NCBI GenBank assembly: GCA_937952135.1
Contig: CALFYL010000075.1
Span: 1-23,022, forward strand
Reading direction: 5' to 3'
Length of the DNA stretch: 23,022 bases
Source: an uncultured Planctomycetia bacterium
GTDB taxonomy: Bacteria; Planctomycetota; UBA1135; GCA-002686595
The notes under the pieces were generated by a model. It made no database searches and was not told the origin of the DNA. It saw nothing but the letters and a program-made list of their open reading frames with translations. The stretch's first letter is position 1, and each line of letters opens with the position of its first letter. Shown piece after piece: positions 15,669 to 23,022 of this stretch. The position numbers and the translations under genes were made by a program.

Positions 15669-16250
15669 TCAGCTCGCGCGCGCTCGAGCAGGCTTCCGCG
15701 CGGGCCTTCGACCCGACTCTCGTGGCGCTCTCGCGCCGCTCTTCGTGCTCGCGGTCGCTAACGCGCCGAGCTTCGTGAACGCGCGCCGCTCCGCCGCGCG
15801 CATCTCGCGCCGCTCGCGCGGCTCGTGGTCGTCGAAGCCGCACAGGTGCAGCGAACCGTGCACGACGTACAGCATCAGCTCGCGCAACGGATCGAGGCCC
15901 CGCGCGCTCGCCACCGCCGCGGCGCGCTCGACGCTGACGTACAACTCCCCCGCCGGGCCGCTGTCGTCGTCGCCGAGGTCGAAGGTGATCACGTCGGTCG
16001 CGCTCGGGTCGTCGAGCCACACGGCGTGCATTCCGGCGAGTTCGTCGTCGTCCACGAACACGATCGAGAGCTCTCGCCTCGGCGCCGCTTCGCCGCCGAC
16101 CTCGAACGCCGCCGCGACCGCGCGCCGCACGAGCGCGACGCTGTAGCCGCGCGGCCGCCGTTGCCGGCTCGCCCACGCGACGGCGCTGCGCCGCGCGCAC
16201 TCGCTCGGGCTGCCGCGGGACGTCGCAGCACGTCGCGCACGCCCCTTCAC
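15669..16250 (-). CDS. ybeY: Endoribonuclease YbeY (rRNA maturation factor)
   Basis: YbeY is a zinc endoribonuclease for 16S rRNA 3'-end maturation and ribosome quality control. The 193-residue product has LSIVFVDDDELAGMHAVWL (61-79), then TDVITFDLGD, then GELYVSVERA, and the metal site His131-Gly-Ser-Leu-His135-Leu-Cys-Gly-Phe-Asp-Asp-His142. Between the second and third histidines there is one residue more than in the textbook HGxLHLxGYDH. The start chosen is GTG 16248-16250, which overlaps the phoH TGA (GTGA) and suggests translational coupling. The open frame runs much farther upstream, but only as a shadow of phoH. The Arg/Ala-rich N terminus (~35 residues) and C-terminal tail (~30 residues) are extra. 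The phoH-ybeY pairing is the common bacterial arrangement. Confidence 0.93.
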   Translation of the reverse strand: MKGRARRAATSRGSPSECARRSAVAWASRQRRPRGYSVALVRRAVAAAFEVGGEAAPRRELSIVFVDDDELAGMHAVWLDDPSATDVITFDLGDDDSGPAGELYVSVERAAAVASARGLDPLRELMLYVVHGSLHLCGFDDHEPRERREMRAAERRAFTKLGALATASTKSGARAPRESGRRPARKPARARAS

Positions 16251-17362
16251 GCTTCGGTCGACTCTTCGTCGCGCGGCCGCTTCCCGGGACCTTGGTCGAC
16301 GCGGAGCGGCCCTTCGTAGGCGCGCACGATCTGCTCGACGAGCGGGTGGCGGCAGATGTCGTCGACGGTGAATTCGACGACGCCGACATCGTTGAAGCCC
16401 TGCAGGCGCGACACCGCATCGCCGAGACCGCTCTTCTGCATGCGCTCGAGATCGTTCTGCGTCGGGTCGCCCGTGACGACCATGCGCGAACCTTCGCCCA
16501 GGCGCGTCAGGAACATCTTCATCTGCGGAACGGTCGTGTTCTGCGCTTCGTCCAGGATCACGAAGGCGTTCGAGAGCGTGCGGCCGCGCATGTAGGCGAG
16601 CGGCGCGACTTCGATCACGCCCGCGTCCTCGAGGCGCGTGACGTCCTCGAAGTCGAGCAGGTCGCCGAGCGCGTCGTAGACCGGCCGCATGTACGGGTTG
16701 AGCTTCGCGAGCAAGTCGCCCGGCAGGAAGCCGAGCTTCTCGCCCGCTTCGACCACCGGACGCGAGATCACGAGCCGGCGGCATTCGCCGTTGCGCAGCG
16801 CGCGCAGCGCGCACGCGACCGCGAGGTAGGTCTTGCCGGTGCCCGCGGCGCCGAGGCCGAACACGAGCGTGCGCTTGCCGATGAGCTCGACGTAGCGGCG
16901 TTGGCGTTCGCCGCGCGGTTCGAAGGGTCGCACGCGGAAGTTCGTCAGCGCCGCGGGTCGCGCCGAGCGCACGCCGATCTGCGCGCCGAGTCGGTCGGCC
17001 GGCGACGCGCTGAAACCGCGCGGCGCCGAGCCGGTGAAGCCGCGCGCGGGCGAAGGCGGCGGTGAATAGCCGCTCTTCGGCGCGGACGCCGTCGCACCTT
17101 CGGCGGCCGGCGGCCCGACCAGGATCGCCTCGGCCTCGCGCACGTCGAGATCGCGGCCCTTGCGCAGCTTGCCGAGCAGATGGTCGATGCGCCGGCGCGC
17201 TTCGGCGACCTCGTCCTCGGCGCCCTTCAAGCGCAGATTGCCGTTGCGCGTGTAGATCTCGATCTCGAGTTCCTGGCGCAGGAGTTTGGCGTGCCGATCG
17301 TAGGGGCCCAACACCAGGATCGCTTCCTCGTGGGACTTCAGCGGGATCGTGACTTCAGCCAA
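16247..17362 (-). CDS. phoH: PhoH-like ATPase
   Basis: The 371-residue protein has an N-terminal KH-like part (1-75, with ELEIEIYTRNGNLRLKG), then a Gly/Pro/Ser-rich linker at ~85-140. The PhoH P-loop domain has Walker A GAAGTGKT (171-178), LVISRPVVEAGEKLGFLPGD and Walker B VILDEAQN (268-275), then VVTGDPTQNDL and FTVDDICRHPLVEQIVRAYE at the C terminus. PhoH-like proteins are cytoplasmic ATPases thought to act in RNA metabolism with YbeY, whose start overlaps this stop. The linker is longer than I would expect for the family. The gene lies 88 bases downstream of cdsA, with a perfect TTGACA on this strand in that gap. Confidence 0.95.
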   Translation of the reverse strand: MAEVTIPLKSHEEAILVLGPYDRHAKLLRQELEIEIYTRNGNLRLKGAEDEVAEARRRIDHLLGKLRKGRDLDVREAEAILVGPPAAEGATASAPKSGYSPPPSPARGFTGSAPRGFSASPADRLGAQIGVRSARPAALTNFRVRPFEPRGERQRRYVELIGKRTLVFGLGAAGTGKTYLAVACALRALRNGECRRLVISRPVVEAGEKLGFLPGDLLAKLNPYMRPVYDALGDLLDFEDVTRLEDAGVIEVAPLAYMRGRTLSNAFVILDEAQNTTVPQMKMFLTRLGEGSRMVVTGDPTQNDLERMQKSGLGDAVSRLQGFNDVGVVEFTVDDICRHPLVEQIVRAYEGPLRVDQGPGKRPRDEESTEA

Positions 17363-17424
17363 TGCCGCGCTCGTGCTCGTTGGTGTTGGTGGGTCGATGC
17401 GGAGGTCGAGTTGCGTGAGACCAG

Positions 17425-17454
17425 AGGATCCCCCGCGCGCTCGCGGACTGTCAA
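17425..17454 (-). promoter_or_regulatory. Candidate promoter for phoH-ybeY
   Basis: On the minus strand, TTGACA (17454-17449), a perfect -35 consensus, overlaps the cdsA stop codon. About 17-18 bases later comes GATCCT (17430-17425), a poor -10. If used, transcription would start roughly 50-60 bases before the phoH ATG. The -35 match is good, the -10 weak. Confidence 0.3.
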
Positions 17455-18499
17455 GCGTGGCCGAAGTTTAGGACGAGCGGCCAGACGACCAGGGCGACCG
17501 GGCTCGCGAGAAAGAAACTGTCCACGAGGTCGAGCATGCCGCCCGAGGGACCGAACCAGGCGCCGGAGTCCTTCACGCCCGCTTTGCGCTTGACCCAGCT
17601 CTCGAGCAGATCGCTCGCCTGCGCGGCGAGGTTCACCGCGGCGCCGGCCGCGAGCCCCCCGACCCAGCTCGCGTTGGGCAGCCAGCCGAGTTCGACCGCG
17701 CCCACGCACGCGAGCGAGCTCGCGACGAGGGAGCCGAGGCAGCCCTCGGTGGTCTTGCCGGGGCTGATCGATTTGAACGGATGGTGGCGGCCGAGGGTGC
17801 TGCCGACGTAGTAGCCCGCGGTGTCGCCGATCTTGGAGATCGCGAGCAGCGCGACGAGCCCCCAGTGCGTGTAGTCGTACCAGATCCACACGAGCCCGAC
17901 GATCGAGACGGCGAGCAGCGGCCCGAGCAGCAGGACCGAGAGCGCCTCGCCGCGGCGTTCGGCGCCGAACACGGCGAGCCGCAGCACGATGAACAGGAAG
18001 AGCACCGCGGCGGCGATCTCGACGCCCTCGATCGGTGTGTGTCGCTCGGTCAGGAAGGGCCCGACCGCGAGCAGGGCGCCCGCGATTCGTACGACGATCG
18101 AGCGCGTGCAGGCGAGGGCGTACACCGCGGTGACCGCGAGTCCGCTCCAGAGCCCCGCCCACACCAACCAGAGCGACGCATACCCCAGATCGACGTGCGC
18201 GCGGTCCTCGAGATCGATGCCGCCCCCCGCGTGGAAGAACTCCAGCGTGATCCAGATCGCCGCGAGCGCGCCCGCCGCGAGCGGGGCCCACAAGCGTCGG
18301 CCGCGCAGCGAGCCCATGCGGTTCACTTCCCAGATGCACACCGCGAGCACGACGGCCGCCAGCGCGAGCATCGGCAGCTCCGAGTGGAACAGCGTCGTCA
18401 GCCACAGGACGCCCACGAGCCCCGCCGCGATCGTGCCGCCAACCCTCGTGCGCCGCCAGAGCTTCGAGCCCTTCGACGGCCCGCCCGGCGCCGCATTCG

Positions 18500-18503
<4 letters not shown>
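17451..18503 (-). CDS. cdsA: Phosphatidate cytidylyltransferase (CDP-diglyceride synthase)
   Basis: CdsA converts phosphatidic acid and CTP to CDP-diacylglycerol, the precursor of all phospholipids, in the inner membrane. The 350-residue product has about eight hydrophobic segments. It carries AISKIGDTAGYYVGSTLGR followed by HHPFKSISPGKTTEG, and later SWVKRKAGVKDSG and GGMLDLVDSFFLASP, which correspond to the CdsA signature. In the signature the usual P-G-H-G-G reads G-P-S-G-G and the usual D-R reads D-L. The start is GTG 18501-18503, overlapping the uppS TGA (GTGA). The frame extends farther upstream only as a shadow of uppS. It is the third gene of purA-uppS-cdsA; uppS-cdsA is a widespread pair. 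Confidence 0.92.
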
Positions 18504-19273
<770 letters not shown>

Positions 19274-19281
19274 CGAACGCC

Positions 19282-20592
19282 CTAGGCGTGCGCGAATCCG
19301 CGGGTCGGCTCGGCCGCGCGCGGAATCACCTGGTCGCGGTCGGGTCCGACCGAGAGCATCACGACCGGCGTGCCGACGAGCTTCTCGATCCACTCGACGT
19401 AGCGCCGCGCCTGCGCCGGCAGGTCTTCGTAGCGCCGGATCGCCGTCGTGTCCGCGAGCCAGCCGCGCATCGACTCGTAGCGCACCTTCACATCCGACAG
19501 GTTCGTGAGCGCGCCCGGCCAGTCGGCGTAGTGGCGCCCGTCGACCTCGTAGCCCGTCGCGACCTTGATCTCGTCGAAGCCGTCGAGCACGTCGAGGTTC
19601 GTGATCACCCAGCCGTCGGCGCCGTTGAGTTCGAGCGAGTAGCGCATCGCGGGCACGTCGAACCATCCGCAGCGCCGCGGCCGGCCCGTCGTCGCGCCGT
19701 ATTCGTTGCCGGCTTCGCGGATGCGCACGCCGTCGGCGCCGTGGTCCTCGCTCGGGAACGGACCCTCGCCGACGCGCGTGCAGTAGGCCTTCGCGATGCC
19801 GACCACGCGCTCGAGCCACTTCGCCGGGAAGCCCGCGCCCGCGGCCACGCCATCGGCGCCGGTGTTCGAGCTGGTGACGAACGGATAGGTGCCGTGATCG
19901 ATGTCGAGCATCGCGCCCTGCGCGCCTTCGAACAGGATGCGGCGACCTTGCTTGTACGCATCGCGCACTTCGGCGCCGCAGTCGCCGACGAAGGGTCGCA
20001 GGCGCGCGCCGAGCCCCGTGTAGCGCTCGAGCTGTTCGTCGAGCGACAGCGGCGCCTCGCCGTGGACCTGCGTGAGCTGCGCGTTCTTCTCCGCGAGCGC
20101 CGCCTGCAACCGCTGGCGAAAACGCTGCGGATCGAGCATGTCCGCGACACGCATGCCGGTGCGCGAAGCCTTGTCGGCGTAGCACGGCCCGATGCCGCGG
20201 CCGGTGGTGCCGATGCGCCCGTCGCCGCGCCAGCGCTCGCCCGCCTGGTCGATGCGCTTGTGGTGCTCGAAAATCACGTGGGCGTTGCCCGCAAGGCGCA
20301 GGTTCGTGCCGTCGACGGCGACGCCGCGTTCGAGCAGCCCGTCGACCTCCTCCAGGAACTTGAGCGGATCGACCGCCACGCCGTTCCCGATCACGTTGAG
20401 CTTGCCCTTGTGCAGGATCCCGGACGGGATCAGGTGCAGCACGTACTTCGCGCCGCCGACGATCACCGTGTGACCCGCGTTCGCACCGCCCTGGTAGCGC
20501 ACGATCACGTCGGCGTCGCGCGCCATCGAGTCGATGATCTTGCCCTTGCCCTCATCGCCCCACTGGGCGCCAAACACACAGGTAGCCGGCAT
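19282..20592 (-). CDS. purA: Adenylosuccinate synthetase
   Basis: PurA joins IMP and aspartate with GTP to give adenylosuccinate, the first step to AMP. The 436-residue product is of normal length. The P-loop-like GDEGKGK (12-18) contains the catalytic Asp13, and His41 lies in GGANAGHT. Further blocks are IGTTGRGIGPCYADK, LFEGAQGAMLDIDHGTYPFVTSSN (in pieces) and the C-terminal GGTP-binding region with VWITNLDVLDGF-like sequence. ATG 20590-20592 starts the first strand directly, with AAGGA about nine bases upstream; a longer upstream reading adds only low-complexity sequence. It heads the purA-uppS-cdsA unit, eight bases before uppS. The 150-base gap to hyuB presumably has the promoter, but I see no clear one. 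Confidence 0.97.
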   Translation of the reverse strand: MPATCVFGAQWGDEGKGKIIDSMARDADVIVRYQGGANAGHTVIVGGAKYVLHLIPSGILHKGKLNVIGNGVAVDPLKFLEEVDGLLERGVAVDGTNLRLAGNAHVIFEHHKRIDQAGERWRGDGRIGTTGRGIGPCYADKASRTGMRVADMLDPQRFRQRLQAALAEKNAQLTQVHGEAPLSLDEQLERYTGLGARLRPFVGDCGAEVRDAYKQGRRILFEGAQGAMLDIDHGTYPFVTSSNTGADGVAAGAGFPAKWLERVVGIAKAYCTRVGEGPFPSEDHGADGVRIREAGNEYGATTGRPRRCGWFDVPAMRYSLELNGADGWVITNLDVLDGFDEIKVATGYEVDGRHYADWPGALTNLSDVKVRYESMRGWLADTTAIRRYEDLPAQARRYVEWIEKLVGTPVVMLSVGPDRDQVIPRAAEPTRGFAHA

Positions 20593-20742
20593 CGTGATCG
20601 GTTCCTTGCTCCCGAAAGGAAGTTGCCGCCCGCGGCGCGAGGGACGCGAGCAAGACGTGGCGACCGAAGGGCCGCACTGCGCCGCGCTTTCGCTCCGCCG
20701 GAGGTCGCCGCGGAAGGTACCACGGGATGCGCCGCGCACCAC

Positions 20743-22425
20743 CTACGAAGGACGTGTCAAAGGCGTCGCACGCTTGCCCCGAGGACGTCGCGAGCGTTTC
20801 GCGGGCGTGGAATCCGGCTTGCCGAAGCCTCCGCCGCCCGGTGTCTCGAGTTCCAAGCGGTCGCCGGCGGCGAGCGTGAAACTCGTTCGCGGCGCGAGTT
20901 CGCGGCGCGTGCCGTCGGCGAATTCGACGCGCGCGCTCCCGGTCGCGCCCGCGCCGCCGCCCGCGAGCCCCCACGGCCCGCGGCGCGCGCGGTCCGCGAT
21001 CCACGAGACCTGCGCCGGCGCGAGGAACAGCCAGTGCTTGCTCGTTCCGTCGCCGCCGCGCGCTGCGCCGGCGCCACCCGAACCGCGGCGAACGGTGCAG
21101 CGCACGACGCGCGCCTTGAAGCGCTGCTCGAGCGCCTCGATCGGCGTGTTGCGCGTGTTCGTCATGTGGGTCTGCACCGCGCTCGCTCCGTCGCGGCCGC
21201 GCGAGGCGCCCGCTCCGCCAGCGATCGTTTCGTAGTAGGTGAGCGCCGCGGCGCGCTCGCCAAGCTCTCCCTGGACGCCGAACGCGAGGTTGCTCATCGT
21301 GCCCGCGCTCGCGGCCGGCACGTCCGCGGAACCGGCGCGCGCGAGCCAGCGCGAGAACGCGCCGAGCACGACGTCGACGAGGCGTTGGCTCGTCTCGACA
21401 TTGCCCGCGGCGACCGGCGACGGATAGCGCGCGTCGACGACGGAACCGGGGCGCGTGACGATGCTCACCGGCTCGAGCAAGCCCTCGTTGGTCGGCGTTT
21501 CGGGCGGCAGAAACAGGCGCAGGCAGTAGAACACCGCCGCGACGGTGACGGCGCGCGTGGCGTTCAGGCCCCCGCCCACGGCGTCGTCGCTCGCGGAGAA
21601 GTCGAACACCAGCTTGCCGCCGCGGCGCGCGAGCTCGACGCGGATCGCGACGGGCGCGCCGCCCTCGTTCGCAGCTTCGAGGCTGTCTTCGAACTTCGCG
21701 CCGCCCGCGGGCCAGCTCGCGATGCGCTCCGCGGCGAGCTTCGCCGTCCAGGCAATGAGTTCGTCGCTCGAACGCACCAGTTCCCGAGCCCCGTGGCTCG
21801 CGGCCAGCGACGCGACGCGCGCGGCGGCGACGTGGTTCGCCGAGAGTTGCGCGAGAAAGTCGGCGCGGCGCTCGTGCGGCGCGCGCACGTTCGCGAGCAC
21901 CAGCGCGAGCACGTCCTCGCGCAAGCGGCCGCGCTCGACGAGCTTGAGCGGCGGAATGCGCAGCCCCTCGGCGTGCACGTCGTCGAACGGCGCCATCGAG
22001 CCCGGGCTCGCGCCGCCGATGTCCGCGTGGTGCGCGCGGTTCGCGCACAGGAACGTCGGGCGCGCGCCGCGGCCGACGAAGATCGGCGACACCAACGTGA
22101 CGTCCGGCAGGTGCGTGCCGCCGCGGTAGGGATCGTTGAGCAGCACGGCGTCGCCCGGAGCGAGCTCGACGGAGCGCAACACCTCCGCCACCGACAGCGG
22201 CAGCGCGCCGAGGTGCACCGGAATGTGCGCGGCGTGCGCCGTCATGCGGCCGCGCGCGTCGAAGAGCGCACACGAGAAGTCGCGGCGCTCCTTGATGTTC
22301 GGCGAGAAGGCCGAGCGCTGCAGCGCGGCGCCCATCTCCTCGGCGATCGCGACGAACAAGTGGTGGTGCGCCTCGAGTCGAGCGCTGCGCCGCGCGCCGG
22401 ACGCGCTTCGTCGGACCCGCCCCAT
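20743..22425 (-). CDS. hyuB: Hydantoinase B/5-oxoprolinase beta-subunit family protein
   Basis: The 560-residue protein matches HyuB, the B subunit of N-methylhydantoinase/5-oxoprolinase-type ATP-dependent amidohydrolases. Typical blocks are EEMGAALQRSAFSPNIKER, RRDFSCALFDARGRMTAHA, HIPVHLGALPLSV, GDAVLLNDPYRGGTHLPD, RAHHADIGGASPGSM and, late, THMTNTRNTPIEALE and the terminal ETPGGGGFGKP. The C-terminal ~25 residues are basic and extra. The partner hyuA, usually adjacent, is not seen on either side within the window. ATG 22423-22425 follows the GspK-like stop by nine bases. The substrate (hydantoin, oxoproline or other cyclic amide) cannot be deduced. The family is clear, the exact function is not. 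Confidence 0.9.
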   Translation of the reverse strand: MGRVRRSASGARRSARLEAHHHLFVAIAEEMGAALQRSAFSPNIKERRDFSCALFDARGRMTAHAAHIPVHLGALPLSVAEVLRSVELAPGDAVLLNDPYRGGTHLPDVTLVSPIFVGRGARPTFLCANRAHHADIGGASPGSMAPFDDVHAEGLRIPPLKLVERGRLREDVLALVLANVRAPHERRADFLAQLSANHVAAARVASLAASHGARELVRSSDELIAWTAKLAAERIASWPAGGAKFEDSLEAANEGGAPVAIRVELARRGGKLVFDFSASDDAVGGGLNATRAVTVAAVFYCLRLFLPPETPTNEGLLEPVSIVTRPGSVVDARYPSPVAAGNVETSQRLVDVVLGAFSRWLARAGSADVPAASAGTMSNLAFGVQGELGERAAALTYYETIAGGAGASRGRDGASAVQTHMTNTRNTPIEALEQRFKARVVRCTVRRGSGGAGAARGGDGTSKHWLFLAPAQVSWIADRARRGPWGLAGGGAGATGSARVEFADGTRRELAPRTSFTLAAGDRLELETPGGGGFGKPDSTPAKRSRRPRGKRATPLTRPS

Positions 22426-22434
22426 GCCGCGCGC

Positions 22435-23022
22435 TCAGCGGTCCTCGTCGGGATAGTCGAGAACTTCGAGCGGCGTGTAGTCGAGCACTTCCCAGCGCAC
22501 GATCGGCACGAGCCGCACGTCTTCTCCGTCGACGTAGCGCCACACGACGCAGCGCACGGTGCGCACCAGGCCCTTGCCGCGCACATCCTCGCGCGGATCC
22601 TCGCGCTGCGTTCCGAGCAGCGCCCCCATCTCGTTGCTGTCGACGCCCGTCTTGCGGCGCGCCGTGACGTAGATCGAGAACACCTGGCTGCGCACGGTCA
22701 GAAGCTGCGCGAGGCGCGCCTGGATCGGCTCGTCGAGCTGGTCGTAGCCGTCGACTTCCGAGAGCTCCTCGAGCGAGTCGAAGATCTGGCGCTGGATGAT
22801 CTCGCGGCCGTACTCGTCGAGCATCGGCTCCTCCTGAACCTGCGAGTCGCTCGTCCCGTCTTCAGGCTCCTCGGGCAGGTTGCGGTACTCGAGCACGGCG
22901 TCCCAGAAGCGCGGCGGCACGTCGCGGTCGTCGAAGAGCGCCTTGAGCACGGCGATCGGCGCCGTGTTGACGTTGACCATCATGCCCCAGTTCGGCTCGT
23001 CGCCTCCGCCCGCCGCGCCGCC
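22435..23022 (-). CDS. GspK-like type II secretion minor pseudopilin, C-terminal part (runs off right edge)
   Basis: The frame is open to the window edge, so the N-terminal part, including any prepilin signal, is outside. The 195 visible residues include NVNTAPIAVLKALFDDRDVP, the helix-hairpin-helix-like NVNTA motif seen in GspK and related general secretion proteins. An acidic stretch (EEPEDGTSDSQVQEEP) follows, then a second repeat-like element LSEVDGYDQLDEPIQARL and the strand-rich end LLTVRSQVFSIYVTARRK. The last ~70 residues (RTVRCVVWRYVDGEDVRLVPIVRWE in pieces) form a beta-rich tail. GspK sits at the tip of the type II secretion pseudopilus. No other gsp gene is in the window, and hyuB begins nine bases downstream. 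The family call rests mainly on the NVNTA/TVRSQVFSI pattern. Confidence 0.75.
   Translation of the reverse strand, partial: GGAAGGGDEPNWGMMVNVNTAPIAVLKALFDDRDVPPRFWDAVLEYRNLPEEPEDGTSDSQVQEEPMLDEYGREIIQRQIFDSLEELSEVDGYDQLDEPIQARLAQLLTVRSQVFSIYVTARRKTGVDSNEMGALLGTQREDPREDVRGKGLVRTVRCVVWRYVDGEDVRLVPIVRWEVLDYTPLEVLDYPDEDR

Noticed and set aside
16251..16814. N-terminal extension of the ybeY frame inside phoH
   Set aside because: It is shadow sequence rich in Arg and Ala. The YbeY domain fits a GTG start overlapping the phoH stop.

Overview
The window is very GC-rich, densely coded DNA with short intergenic gaps. It looks like chromosome from a Planctomycetota-type bacterium. That placement is an inference from three things: a large FG-GAP/ASPIC lipoprotein with thioredoxin and TPR domains, a long PurL with PurS-like modules at its N terminus plus a separate PurQ, and the general gene repertoire. 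No single marker gene proves it. There is no CRISPR array, phage block, insertion sequence or other obvious mobile DNA, and no gene-free stretch longer than 300 bases.

Layout. At the left edge lies the start of accA (minus, partial). Divergent from it runs purL-purQ (plus, 4-nt overlap), then a small DUF3568-like lipoprotein. On the minus strand follow purD, a TIGR04283-type glycosyltransferase and a Fur-family repressor, which look like one operon. Next come a tRNA-Pro(UGG)/tRNA-Arg(UCU) pair (plus) and a RibD-C/DHFR-like reductase (minus). A plus-strand block then carries the large FG-GAP lipoprotein, a lone receiver domain, a glycosyltransferase-TPR protein and a 74-residue zinc-ribbon-like protein. 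Minus-strand genes fill the rest: a Sel1-repeat lipoprotein; phoH-ybeY; purA-uppS-cdsA; hyuB; and the C-terminal part of a GspK-like type II secretion pseudopilin at the right edge.

How the genes fit together. Four purine biosynthesis genes (purL, purQ, purD, purA) sit in three separate transcription units. uppS and cdsA supply lipid carriers and phospholipids for the envelope. phoH-ybeY is the usual RNA metabolism/ribosome maturation pair. Several exported lipoproteins (DUF3568-like, FG-GAP, Sel1) carry clear lipoboxes.

Most interesting point. The FG-GAP lipoprotein is interrupted by a single in-frame UGA at 10867-10869. The same frame then continues for 558 codons through another calcium-loop motif, the ASPIC/UnbV domain, a thioredoxin domain with a WCAPC active site and TPR repeats. 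Sixteen nucleotides after the UGA begins the apical loop AGGUCGU of a perfect 5-bp hairpin. Its position and loop resemble the bacterial SECIS of E. coli fdhF. The simplest exciting reading is an unrecognised selenoprotein of about 1222 residues. A nonsense mutation or sequencing error is the main alternative. At least ten other genes in the window end in UGA, so the codon is not reassigned throughout.
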